From: Jiangella asiatica
GTDB taxonomy: Bacteria > Actinomycetota > Actinomycetes > Jiangellales > Jiangellaceae
DNA length: 54,019 bases
Direction: 5' to 3'
Assembly (NCBI RefSeq): GCF_004349065.1
Contig: NZ_SMKZ01000049.1
Span: 1-54,019, forward strand
The translations under genes and the position numbers were made by a program. This document shows, in pieces, positions 8,651-16,634 of the stretch (position 1 is the stretch's first letter; every line of letters begins with the position of its first letter). The notes under the pieces are model-generated. The model worked only from the letters and a program-made list of their open reading frames with translations, searched no databases and was not told the origin of the DNA.

Positions 8651-9640
8651 TCACAGCCCGGCGACGGCGCGGACCCGGTCGAGGCGGTCGCGCCACCAGG
8701 CGACGCGAGCGGGATCGCGCTGGCGGAACTCCTCCAGGCGGTCCGGGTCCGGCACCGGAGCGGACGCCGTCGCCGGGACCGGCAGGTGACCATCGACCGG
8801 CAGCAGCGACGAACCGTCCGCGACGACGTCGCCGTCGAGCAGCGACACCGTCGCCAGCCCGCAGGCGAAGTCCAGCCGCGGCAGCGCACCGGCCAGCGCG
8901 AGCTGGGCGGCCAGGCCGACGCTCGTCTCCAGCGCCGACGAGACGACGCACGGCAGCCCCGCAGCGGCTGCGACCTCCAAGGACCGCCGCACCCCGCCCA
9001 GCGGTGCGCACTTGACGACGGCGATGTCGGCGGCGCCGGCGACGGCGACCCGCAGCGGGTCGTCGGCACGGCGGATCGACTCGTCGGCGGCGATGCGCAC
9101 GTCCACCTTCCGGCGGACCGCGGCCAGCTCCTCCAGCGTCGGGCACGGCTGCTCGGCGTACTCCAGACCACCGGCCGCCCGGTCGAGCTCGCGCAGGTTC
9201 GCGACCGCGGTGTCGACGTCCCACGCGGCGTTGGCGTCGACGCGGACCGCGCCGGCCGGGCCGAGGGCGGCGCGCACCGCCTCGACCCGGGCCAGGTCCT
9301 CCAACAGCGATCCGGGATGGTCGGCCACCTTGACCTTCGCCGTCGTGCATCCGGAGCCCGCGACGATCCGATGCGCGTGCTCCGGCCCGACGGCGGGCAC
9401 GGTGCAGTTGACGGGGACGCGCTCGCGCACCGGCGCCGGCCAGCCGACGGTGCACTGCTCGATCGCCGTCGCCAGCCAGCCGGTCGCCGCCGGGTCGTCG
9501 TAGTCGTCGAAGGGGCAGAAGTCGCCCCAGCCGGCCGGTCCCTCGATCAGCATGCCCTCGCGGACCGTGATGCCGCGGAATCTGGTCCGCATCGGGATCG
9601 CGTAGACCTTCGCGTCGTCGTAGGCGGGCTCGTCGCGCAC
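8651..9640 (-). CDS. menC: o-Succinylbenzoate synthase
   Basis: Enolase-superfamily enzyme of menaquinone biosynthesis that dehydrates SHCHC to o-succinylbenzoate. The 329-residue protein has the actinobacterial MenC layout: AIPMRTRFRGITVREG, GPAGWGDFCPFDDYD, TTAKVKV with the catalytic KxK, VRVDANAAWDVDTAV and EYAEQPCPTLEE and AADESIRRADD for the three metal ligands, and VVKCAPLGGVRRSLE with the second catalytic Lys. GTG start at 9640. The vapC stop is only 3 bp upstream, so menC is probably read with vapBC. No other men genes are in the window. An N-acylamino-acid racemase activity is an alternative in this family, but the fit to MenC is better. Confidence 0.88.
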   Translation of the reverse strand: MRDEPAYDDAKVYAIPMRTRFRGITVREGMLIEGPAGWGDFCPFDDYDDPAATGWLATAIEQCTVGWPAPVRERVPVNCTVPAVGPEHAHRIVAGSGCTTAKVKVADHPGSLLEDLARVEAVRAALGPAGAVRVDANAAWDVDTAVANLRELDRAAGGLEYAEQPCPTLEELAAVRRKVDVRIAADESIRRADDPLRVAVAGAADIAVVKCAPLGGVRRSLEVAAAAGLPCVVSSALETSVGLAAQLALAGALPRLDFACGLATVSLLDGDVVADGSSLLPVDGHLPVPATASAPVPDPDRLEEFRQRDPARVAWWRDRLDRVRAVAGL

Positions 9641-9643
9641 GGG

Positions 9644-10066
9644 TCAGTCGACCGAGCCTGCGGGAACCACCCACTCGGTGGGTTGGCCGGTGACGCCCGC
9701 GATCAGGTCGTAGTCGGCGTCGTAGTGGACGACGACAGCGTCGTGAACCTGCGCGCACGCCGCGACGACGAGGTTGGTAAGCGAGATGCCGCGATGCAGG
9801 CGGACGGCGGCCATGCCTCGCTGCGTGTCCAGAGCACGGGCCAGCACCTCAGGTGTGATCGAAAGCTCGCTGTAAGCGTTGATCAGAGCTGACCGGCGTG
9901 CTTCGTAGTCGCTGGGCGATGTGGAGCTCCGAAGCACCTCCAGGTCGGTGACGGCGCATCGATAGAGCGGTCGCCCGACGCCGAGATCGTCGACACGTTC
10001 GAGGACGGACGGCGCCGAAAGTCGGTGAATCACGGAGGTGTCGAACAGGTATCCGCTCAGCGCCAC
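9644..10066 (-). CDS. vapC: VapC-family PIN-domain toxin
   Basis: A 140-residue PIN-domain ribonuclease-type toxin. Visible acidic positions are Asp9 in YLFDTSVIHRL, Glu43 in VTDLEVLRS and the terminal HYDADYDLIAG. The usual DLLIAA motif reads NLVVAA, so the third acidic residue appears replaced by Asn98; the toxin may be weak or inactive. The GTG start at 10066 overlaps the antitoxin gene by 10 bp, as is normal for vapBC. The menC gene begins 3 bp after its stop. Expected role: cleaves RNA when VapB is degraded. Confidence 0.88.
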   Translation of the reverse strand: MALSGYLFDTSVIHRLSAPSVLERVDDLGVGRPLYRCAVTDLEVLRSSTSPSDYEARRSALINAYSELSITPEVLARALDTQRGMAAVRLHRGISLTNLVVAACAQVHDAVVVHYDADYDLIAGVTGQPTEWVVPAGSVD

Positions 10067-10263
10067 GCGCTCTCCGCGTCGTCGTCCAGTTCGGCCGGCG
10101 TCTTTCCGGCCGCCGCGATGAGCTCGCCGAGCCGGCGTCGTGCTTGTTTGGCAGTGGTTGACCGGAGCGCGGCCTCCACCGTGTCGCGCTTGGTCTTCGT
10201 GCCCAGGACCTGAGCGGCCTGGGCCAGCAGGTCTTCGTCGATGTCGATCTGCGTCTTCGCCAT
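10057..10263 (-). CDS. vapB: VapB-family antitoxin
   Basis: A 68-residue antitoxin of the ribbon-helix-helix type: TQIDIDEDLLAQAAQVLGT at the N-terminus, then KRDTVEAALR, an Arg-rich linker, and an acidic C-terminal tail (AELDDDAESAWR) that would wrap the toxin. It neutralises VapC and, with it, probably binds repeats in the upstream region to repress the pair. ATG start. It overlaps vapC by 10 bp. Confidence 0.9.
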   Translation of the reverse strand: MAKTQIDIDEDLLAQAAQVLGTKTKRDTVEAALRSTTAKQARRRLGELIAAAGKTPAELDDDAESAWR

Positions 10264-10277
10264 GACCGCCCTTCAAA

Positions 10278-10327
10278 AGGTATCGCTACGAGTGTATCTC
10301 GCAGTGTGTATCACCACCCAGATACCT
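10278..10327. promoter_or_regulatory. Repeats upstream of vapBC (candidate operator)
   Basis: AGGTATC (10278-10284) and GATACCT (10321-10327) form a 7-bp inverted repeat. Between them GTGTATC occurs twice (10292-10298 and 10306-10312), 14 bp apart. Position upstream of vapB fits VapBC autoregulation. The same DNA is upstream of the divergent membrane-protein gene. Confidence 0.35.
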
Positions 10328-10404
10328 ACGGAATGGAGAAGTTTACCGCCACCTCGACGGGAAATCGTGACTCTGGAGGCCGGACGTGGAAGGTGCACCA
10401 TGCG

Positions 10405-11811
10405 ATGAACTGGTTGTCCGCGGAGGGGTATTGGCTGAGCCGGCTGGTCTTCCAGCGGGCCCTGGGCGCCGTCTACCTCGTGGCCTTCCTCAGCGCGGCG
10501 AACCAGTTCCGAGCGCTGATCGGCGAGCGCGGGCTGCTCCCGGCGCCGCGATACCTGCACCGGACCTCGTTCCGGCGCGCACCGAGCCTGTTCCACCTGC
10601 ACTACTCCGATCGGTTCTACGCTGCCGTCGCGTGGACCGGCGTCGTGGTGTCAGCTGCGCTGGTGCTGGGTCTCGGCGACGGGCTGCCGCTCGCAGCGCA
10701 CCTGGCGGTGTGGGCGTTGCTGTGGGCGCTGTACCTCTCGATCGTGCACGTCGGGCAGGTCTGGTACGGCTTCGGCTGGGAGTCGCTGCTGTGCGAGGTG
10801 GGCTTCCTGGCGATCTTCCTCGGCCCGTCCGACGTCGCGCCGCCGCTGCTCGTCCTGGTGGCGCTGTGGTGGGTGCTGTTCCGGCTGGAGTTCGGCGCGG
10901 GCCTGATCAAGCTGCGCGGCGACCGATGCTGGCGCGACCTGACCTGCCTCTACTACCACCACGAGACCCAGCCGATGCCGAACCCGCTCAGCTCGTACTT
11001 CCACCACCTGCCGCGCTGGGCGCACAGGGCTGAGGCGGCCGCCAACCACGTCACCCAGCTCGTGGTGCCATTCCTGCTGTTTCTGCCACAGCCTATGCGT
11101 GGCGCGGCGGCGGTCGTCATCATCGTCACGCAGGGCTGGCTCGTCCTCAGCGGCAACTTCGCCTGGCTCAACGCGATCACGATGGTGATCGCGACGACGG
11201 CGGTCGGCGACGGGCTGTGGGGGGTCGTGCTGCCGGTGGCGCCGCCGGACCAGCTGTCTCAGCCGGCGTGGTTCCAGGTGGTCGCGGTCCTGCTCGCGGT
11301 GGTGGTGGTCGCGCTGAGCTACTGGCCGGTGCGCAACCTGCTGTCGCGCCAGCAGCTCATGAACTACAGCTTCAACCCGCTGAACCTGGTCAACTCCTAC
11401 GGCGCGTTCGGCAGCGTCACGCGCATCCGGCACGAGATCGTCCTCGAGGGCACCACCGACCCGGCGCCCGGGCCGGACACCGAATGGCGCGAGTACGAGT
11501 TCAAGGGCAAACCAGGCGACGTGCGCCGGCGCCCGCCGCAGCTGGCGCCGTACCACCTCCGGCTGGACTGGCTCATGTGGTTCGCCGCGCTGTCGCCGAG
11601 CTACGGCCAGCCGTGGTTCCCGGTCCTCATGAACCGGCTGCTGGAGAACGACCCGGCAGTGCTGAAGCTGCTGCGCTCGAACCCCTTCCCGGACGCGCCG
11701 CCGGCACATGTACGGGCGCTGCTGTACCGCTACCGGTTCACCGACCGCCGTGAGCGGCGCGCCTCCGGAGCCTGGTGGCACCGCACGCTGGTCGGAGAGT
11801 ACCCCTGGTGA
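10405..11811 (+). CDS. Lipase maturation factor family membrane protein
   Basis: A polytopic membrane protein of about 468 residues resembling the LMF1/LMF2 family, whose animal members help lipases fold in the ER; the bacterial role is unknown. Family-like segments include YWLSRLVFQRALGAVYLVAFL, GERGLLPAP, YGFGWESLLCEVGFLAIFLG, RLEFGAGLIKLRGDRCWRDL, YHHETQPMPNPLSSYFHHLP and NFAWLNAITM. The C-terminal third is soluble (YEFKGKPGDVRRRPPQ, DWLMWFAAL, NPFPDAPP). Around eight hydrophobic segments are visible. I chose ATG 10405 (GGAAGG upstream); GTG 10393 is possible. The vapBC pair is divergent; the YefM gene begins 3 bp after its stop. Confidence 0.8.
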   Translation: MNWLSAEGYWLSRLVFQRALGAVYLVAFLSAANQFRALIGERGLLPAPRYLHRTSFRRAPSLFHLHYSDRFYAAVAWTGVVVSAALVLGLGDGLPLAAHLAVWALLWALYLSIVHVGQVWYGFGWESLLCEVGFLAIFLGPSDVAPPLLVLVALWWVLFRLEFGAGLIKLRGDRCWRDLTCLYYHHETQPMPNPLSSYFHHLPRWAHRAEAAANHVTQLVVPFLLFLPQPMRGAAAVVIIVTQGWLVLSGNFAWLNAITMVIATTAVGDGLWGVVLPVAPPDQLSQPAWFQVVAVLLAVVVVALSYWPVRNLLSRQQLMNYSFNPLNLVNSYGAFGSVTRIRHEIVLEGTTDPAPGPDTEWREYEFKGKPGDVRRRPPQLAPYHLRLDWLMWFAALSPSYGQPWFPVLMNRLLENDPAVLKLLRSNPFPDAPPAHVRALLYRYRFTDRRERRASGAWWHRTLVGEYPW

Positions 11812-11814
11812 CCG

Positions 11815-12093
11815 ATGCGGACCATGACGTACTCGAAATCTCGAGCGAAGTACGCCGAGACGCTGAACTCGGTCGTCGACGACCGGGAAGAGGTGGTCAT
11901 CACACGGGCGGGCCACGACCCCGTGGTCATCGTCGCCCTGGACGACTGCCAGTCGCTGAAGGAAACCGCCTACCTGCTCAAGAGTCCAGAGAACTCCCGG
12001 CGCCTGCTGGCTTCGATCGGTCGACTGGAGAGCGACGGCGGAGTCGAGCGGGCTATCCGCGTCGCGGCGTGCCGCTACCACTACGGGACCTGA
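11815..12093 (+). CDS. Phd/YefM-family antitoxin, no toxin partner
   Basis: A 92-residue protein whose first 75 residues match YefM antitoxins: MTYSKSRAKYAETLNSVV, DREEVVITRAGHDPVVIVAL, SLKETAYLLKSPENSRRLL. In a functional pair a YoeB-type toxin follows at once; here the next DNA is a terminator and then the opposing wblA gene. The C-terminus (RAIRVAACRYHYGT) differs from the usual tail, suggesting that the end of the gene and its toxin were lost together. It may still bind DNA or counter a distant YoeB. Confidence 0.85.
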   Translation: MRTMTYSKSRAKYAETLNSVVDDREEVVITRAGHDPVVIVALDDCQSLKETAYLLKSPENSRRLLASIGRLESDGGVERAIRVAACRYHYGT

Positions 12094-12116
12094 CTCCGGG
12101 CGACAGTGAACGTGCG

Positions 12117-12147
12117 GGTGCCCCGGACCTCGATCGTCCGGGGCACC
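12117..12147. terminator. Bidirectional hairpin terminator
   Basis: A perfect 12-bp stem, GGTGCCCCGGAC at 12117-12128 with its complement at 12136-12147 and a 7-nt loop, lies between the convergent yefM-like and wblA genes. There is no clear T-run, which is common for actinobacterial terminators. Confidence 0.75.
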
Positions 12148-12163
12148 GGTGCGTGGTGAAGGG

Positions 12164-12448
12164 TCAGCCGGCCTGGGTGTACTCGTCTCGCGCCGCCTCG
12201 AGCAGGCCGCGCCACGAGTGGACCTCGGGCCGCCGGCGCAGCAGTGCACGGCGCTCGCGCTCGGTCATGCCGCCCCAGATGCCGAACTCGGTCCGGTTGT
12301 CCAGAGCGTCCGCAAGGCATTCGGTGCGGACCGGGCAGCCCAGGCACACCGCCTTCGCGCGGTTCTGCGCCGCCCCCTGGACGAACAGCTCGTCCGGCTC
12401 GCTGCTTCGACACGCGGCCAAGCTGGTCCAGTCATCGATCCACGTCAT
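12164..12448 (-). CDS. wblA: WhiB-family iron-sulfur regulator, WblA/WhiB4 type
   Basis: A 94-residue WhiB-like protein with all four cluster cysteines (Cys13, Cys35, Cys38, Cys44; C-x2-C-x5-C spacing), the GIWGGMTERER turn and an Arg-rich LRRRP DNA-contact region. The assignment rests on context: next to a class A PBP gene and near the ArsA pair, crp and nth, as for M. tuberculosis whiB4 and Streptomyces wblA. Those are redox-responsive regulators of development, secondary metabolism or oxidative stress. It is divergent from the PBP gene over a 224-bp region that should hold both promoters. Confidence 0.9.
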   Translation of the reverse strand: MTWIDDWTSLAACRSSEPDELFVQGAAQNRAKAVCLGCPVRTECLADALDNRTEFGIWGGMTERERRALLRRRPEVHSWRGLLEAARDEYTQAG

Positions 12449-12672
12449 CCGGCTGTCACCCCCGTCAACTTGGTGAACACACCAAAACCCTCTCTAGTTC
12501 ACCCCGATGACGTGACGCTATGCAAACACCCGGGTCATGACCAGACCCTAATTGAACGAAACTAATATCAACCGGTCGGACGATGGCGAAGTGACGCCTG
12601 CATCTGGTACAAGTATGCGGCCCAGCTCCGTCGGTTACGGACAGTTTGCCACGACCACGTAAGCTGCCTCCC

Positions 12673-15060
12673 ATGGCGATACGTCCCTCCGCCGTCGTAG
12701 CCACGGTCCGCCGAATTCTCCTGGTGGCTGGCGTCGCCGCACTCTGCGGCGTCCTGCTGGCCGGACTCGCCCTCCCGGTGGTCGCCGGGCTGGGCCTGAC
12801 CGCTCGCGAAGGAGCGGACACGTTCGCCGAGATGCCCGCCGACCTCGAGCCCGGGCCGATGGCCCAGCGCTCCACCATGGTCGACGCCGACGGTCAGCCG
12901 CTGGCCACGTTCTACGACGAGAACCGCGTCTACGTGCCGCTGGACCAGATCGCGCCGGTCATGCAGGACGCCATCCTCGCCATCGAGGACGATCGCTTCT
13001 ACGAGCGCGGTCCCATCGACATCCAGGGCACGCTGCGCGCGTTCCTGCGCAACGTCGAGGCCGGCGAGACCCAGGGCGGTGGCTCCACCCTCACCCAGCA
13101 GTACGTCAAGCTGGTTCGGGTGTCGCAGGCCACGACGCCGGAGGAGGTGGCCGAGGTCCAGGCCAGCAGCGGCACCGAGGGCTACAAGCGCAAGCTCGAG
13201 GAGCTGCGCATGGCCGTCGAGATGGAGCAGGAGCTCAGCAAGGACGAGATCCTCGAGCGCTACCTCAACATCGCCTACTTCGGGTCCAGCGCCTACGGCA
13301 TCGAGGCGGCCGCCCGAACCTACTTCAACACCACCGCCGCCGAACTCACGCTCCCTCAGGCCGCCATGCTCGCCGGTCTGGTGCAGCAGCCCATCCGCTA
13401 CGACCCCACCAACGACCCCGAAGCTGCCCTCGGGCGCCGCAACGTGGTGCTGAACCGGATGGCAGCCACCGACCGGATCACCGAGGCCGAGGCCGCGGAG
13501 GCCCGCCAGCTCGACCTCGGCCTCAACCTGGCGCCCACGGCCAACGGCTGCGTCGGCGCGTGGGCCGGCTACTTCTGCGACTACGTCAAGGCCGAGATCG
13601 CGACGCTGGAGGAGCTGGGCGAGACGCCGGAGGAGCGCCTGACCATGCTCGAGACGGGTGGCCTGCGGGTCGAGACCACCCTCAGCCGGTCGGCACAGGA
13701 GGCGGCCCAGAACGCCGTCTCCGACGCGGTGGCACCCACCGACGAGCCGATCGGGTCGCTGGCGACCGTCCAGCCCAACAACGGCTACATCCGTGCGATG
13801 GCCAACTCCCGCACCTACGGCGTCGAGGGTGACGGTGTCAGCAGCATCAACTACGCCGTCGACGAGAACATGGGCGGCGGCAACGGCATCCAGTCCGGTT
13901 CGACGTTCAAGGCCTTCGTGCTCGCCGCCGCCATCAACCAGGGCATCGGGCTCAACCACGCGCTGAACGCGCCGCAGCAGATCAGACTGCCGGTGGACTC
14001 CTTCACCACCTGCGACGGACGCATCCGCAGCAGCGAGACCTGGTCGCCGCAGAACTCCACCGGCGCCGGCCGGTACACCCTGCTCACGGCCACCGAGGAC
14101 TCCGTCAACACCTACTTCGCCCAGCTGGAGCGTGAGACGGGCCTGTGCGAGCCGGCCACCATCGCGCAGGGGGCCGGCGTCATGCGGGCCGACCTCGACC
14201 CGGACGGCAACGTCCAGCCGCTGCGGCAGGTGCCCTCCTTCGTGCTCGGCGCGAACGAGGTGTCGCCGCTGGCGATGGCCGGCGCCTACGCCATGTTCGC
14301 CAACCGGGGCGCGTTCTGCCCGCCCACCTCGATCGTGCGCATCACCGACGCGGCCGGGAATGTGCTGGTCGACCACACGCAGCCCACCTGCGAGCAGGTG
14401 CTCCCGCCCGAGGTCGCCGACGGCGTCAACGCGGTCCTGCAGAGCGTGGTCGACAACGGCACCGGCAGCCGTATGCAGCTCGAGGGCGGCCGCCCGGCCG
14501 CCGGCAAGACCGGTACGACGAACGACTCCATCGCGGTGTGGTTCGTCGGCTACACCCCGCAGCTGGCCACCGCGGTCGCCGTCGCCGACGTCGACGGCAC
14601 CCAGGAGGACCTCGAGAGCCACAGCCTCCACGGCGATCGCATCAACGACGCCTGCGGTAGCTGCCTGGCCGGGCCCATCTGGAAGGACATGATGGACGCC
14701 GCCCTCGAAGGTGCGCCGGAGGATGGCTTCACCGCACCCGACCCGAGCACCATCCGCGGTGTCTCCGCGACGGTCCCGGACGTGCGCGGCATGGACGCCG
14801 ACGCGGCTATCGCGGCACTGGGAGAAGCGGGTTTCAGCGCGTCCATCGCCGGTGAGGTGAACTCAGACTTATCCGCGGGTCTCGTGGTGCGCACCGATCC
14901 CGAGGCCGGCGCCGAGGTCGCGTCGGGCACCGGCGTCGGCCTGTACATCAGCAACGGGCAGCCGGAGGAGGACGATCCGACGGACGACTTCACCATCGCG
15001 CCGCCCACCATCGAGCCCACCTTCGGACCCGACGACGAAGACGAGGACGGCTGGCGCTAG
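12673..15060 (+). CDS. ponA2: Bifunctional class A penicillin-binding protein with PASTA domain
   Basis: Membrane-anchored cell-wall synthase, 795 residues from the ATG at 12673. In order: a short cytoplasmic N-terminus; one membrane segment (about residues 13-40); a GT51 glycosyltransferase domain with AIEDDRFYERG (Glu105) and GGGSTLTQQYVKL; a transpeptidase domain with Ser410-T-F-Lys413, Ser477-V-N and Lys612-T-G; one PASTA domain near 695-775 (VPDVRGMDADAAIAALGEAG); and a Pro/Asp-rich tail. It polymerises glycan and cross-links peptides outside the membrane. Adjacent to wblA as in M. tuberculosis and Streptomyces. A TTG nine codons upstream is less likely. Confidence 0.95.
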   Translation: MAIRPSAVVATVRRILLVAGVAALCGVLLAGLALPVVAGLGLTAREGADTFAEMPADLEPGPMAQRSTMVDADGQPLATFYDENRVYVPLDQIAPVMQDAILAIEDDRFYERGPIDIQGTLRAFLRNVEAGETQGGGSTLTQQYVKLVRVSQATTPEEVAEVQASSGTEGYKRKLEELRMAVEMEQELSKDEILERYLNIAYFGSSAYGIEAAARTYFNTTAAELTLPQAAMLAGLVQQPIRYDPTNDPEAALGRRNVVLNRMAATDRITEAEAAEARQLDLGLNLAPTANGCVGAWAGYFCDYVKAEIATLEELGETPEERLTMLETGGLRVETTLSRSAQEAAQNAVSDAVAPTDEPIGSLATVQPNNGYIRAMANSRTYGVEGDGVSSINYAVDENMGGGNGIQSGSTFKAFVLAAAINQGIGLNHALNAPQQIRLPVDSFTTCDGRIRSSETWSPQNSTGAGRYTLLTATEDSVNTYFAQLERETGLCEPATIAQGAGVMRADLDPDGNVQPLRQVPSFVLGANEVSPLAMAGAYAMFANRGAFCPPTSIVRITDAAGNVLVDHTQPTCEQVLPPEVADGVNAVLQSVVDNGTGSRMQLEGGRPAAGKTGTTNDSIAVWFVGYTPQLATAVAVADVDGTQEDLESHSLHGDRINDACGSCLAGPIWKDMMDAALEGAPEDGFTAPDPSTIRGVSATVPDVRGMDADAAIAALGEAGFSASIAGEVNSDLSAGLVVRTDPEAGAEVASGTGVGLYISNGQPEEDDPTDDFTIAPPTIEPTFGPDDEDEDGWR

Positions 15061-15096
15061 CCGCGCGACATGCAGCAGCCGGGGGGCGCCGACGCG

Positions 15097-15477
15097 ATGT
15101 CGGACGGGCTCAGGTCACGCGCGGCCAGGCGGCTCCAGTCCGTGGCTGACTGGTGCTACGTCGCCATGGCCCTACTCGGGGCCGCTGTGGTGTGGTCGAT
15201 CGTGTTCGGGTTTCTCGCTGTTCTCCCGTTGAGCGATGAGTACGAGTCCTGTTTTGTCAGCCGCAACCAGCACGACGATTGGAACGGATCGGCTGAGTTC
15301 CTCGGGGCGCACGAGACTGTCGTGCCGTTCAGCGTCGTGTGTCGATGGGGCGACGGATATACGGAGCAGCTCGTTGCGGACTGGCTCAACCCGACGGTGG
15401 CGGTGATCGCCGGGCTGTTCGGCGCCGCGCTCGTGACGGCCCTGATCAGTTCCGCTGCCTCACGGCGGGCCGGCTGA
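15097..15477 (+). CDS. Small membrane protein of unknown function
   Basis: About 126 residues with two predicted membrane segments, one near residues 22-46 (CYVAMALLGAAVVWSIVFGF) and one near the C-terminus (TVAVIAGLFGAALVTALISS). The connecting loop has two Cys (YESCFVSRNQ and VVCRWGDGY) that could pair outside the cell. Third-position GC is lower than in the neighbours, suggesting recent acquisition or weak constraint. Start chosen at ATG 15097 because GGGGGG precedes it; ATG 15070 is also in frame. It follows the PBP gene and converges on the ArsA gene. I do not recognise a family. Confidence 0.6.
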   Translation: MSDGLRSRAARRLQSVADWCYVAMALLGAAVVWSIVFGFLAVLPLSDEYESCFVSRNQHDDWNGSAEFLGAHETVVPFSVVCRWGDGYTEQLVADWLNPTVAVIAGLFGAALVTALISSAASRRAG

Positions 15478-15488
15478 GGCGCCGACGC

Positions 15489-16634
15489 TCAGCTGAGCAG
15501 GTCGCCGATCCGGCGCAGGCCGGTGAGGTCGTGCACGTCGCCGACCAGGGCCGGCACGTGGGTGACCGGCACCTCCGGGTGCGCCGAGGTGAAGCGTTCG
15601 CCGACGCGCTCGTCGCGGGCGGCCAGGCGGAGCCGCTCGGCGTGCAGGCGCAGCAAAGCCGCCGTCAGCTCGTCGGACCCGCCCGCCTCCAGGCGCTCCG
15701 CCCCGGCCACCGCCTGCTCCGCGCCGATGCCGCCCGGCTGCGACGGGTGCACGCGGTTGAGCACCAGCCCGGCCAGTGGCATCGCGTCGCGGGAGAGCCG
15801 GTCGACGAAGTACGAGGCCTCCCGCAGCGCGTCCGGCTCCGGCGCCGCGACCACGATGAAGGCGGTCTCCGGCCGCTTCAGCAGCGCGTAGGTCTGGTCG
15901 GCCCGCTCCCGGAAGCCGCCGAACATGGTGTCGAGTGCGTTGACGAACGTCGACACATCGCGCAGCAGCTCACCGCCGAGGATCTTGGTCAGCGCCGAGG
16001 TCACCACGCTGAACCCGGCGTGCAACAGCTTGAGGTAGGTGCGCCCACCGGCCCGCGCCGTCCCGCCGAGCAGCCGGATCAGCCGTCCGTCGAGGAACGA
16101 GCCGAGGCGCTCCGGCGCGTCGAGGAAGTCCAGCGCGGACCGGGACGGTGGGGTGTCGACGACGATGAGGTCCCAGTCCGACCGGGCGCGCAGCTGGCCG
16201 AGCTTCTCCATCGCCATGTACTCCTGCGTGCCGGCGAAGGACGACGAGAGCGCCTGGTAGAACGGGTTCGCCAGGATCTGTTTGGCCCGTTCCGGGGTGG
16301 TGTGGTCCTCGACCACCTCGTCGAAGGTCCGCTTCATGTCGAGCATCATCGCGTCGAGCTTGCCGCCGCCCGACGTGTCGACGCCGGCGACCGCGCGCGG
16401 GATGTTGTCCAGCTCCGAAAGGCCCATGGACTGCGCCAGCCGCCGCGCCGGGTCGATGGTGAGCACGACCGCCTCGCGACCCCGCTCGGCGGCCCGCAAC
16501 GCGAGCGCCGCCGCCGTCGTCGTCTTACCGACCCCGCCGGCGCCGCAGCAGACCACGATGCGGATGCGACGGTCGTCGATGAGCCGGGCGGTGTCGAATT
16601 GAGGGGGCCGGTGCGCACGGGCTGCCGGATTCAC
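15489..16634 (-). CDS. ArsA-family (GET3-like) ATPase, second of pair
   Basis: A 381-residue P-loop ATPase with GAGGVGKTTT at 31-40, VLTIDPARRLAQSMGL as the switch region, and WDLIVVDTPPSRSALDFLD. It resembles Rv3680 of M. tuberculosis, half of a two-protein relative of ArsA/GET3 ATPases linked there to stress tolerance and to WhiB4. Actual cargo is unknown; arsenite export is unlikely because no arsB or arsR is nearby. Its GTG start overlaps the stop of the preceding ArsA gene (GTGA), so the two are made together, presumably as a heterodimer. Confidence 0.88.
   Translation of the reverse strand: MNPAARAHRPPQFDTARLIDDRRIRIVVCCGAGGVGKTTTAAALALRAAERGREAVVLTIDPARRLAQSMGLSELDNIPRAVAGVDTSGGGKLDAMMLDMKRTFDEVVEDHTTPERAKQILANPFYQALSSSFAGTQEYMAMEKLGQLRARSDWDLIVVDTPPSRSALDFLDAPERLGSFLDGRLIRLLGGTARAGGRTYLKLLHAGFSVVTSALTKILGGELLRDVSTFVNALDTMFGGFRERADQTYALLKRPETAFIVVAAPEPDALREASYFVDRLSRDAMPLAGLVLNRVHPSQPGGIGAEQAVAGAERLEAGGSDELTAALLRLHAERLRLAARDERVGERFTSAHPEVPVTHVPALVGDVHDLTGLRRIGDLLS

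Noticed and set aside
78-14631. Very long minus-strand open frames opposite real genes, for example 78-1553, 6373-8487 and 12568-14631
   Set aside because: They are mirror frames of high-GC genes: composition is Arg/Gly/Ala/His-rich with no domain motifs, while the opposite strand encodes clear enzymes. Only the last ~25 codons at 78-152 looked coding and were kept as a fragment.
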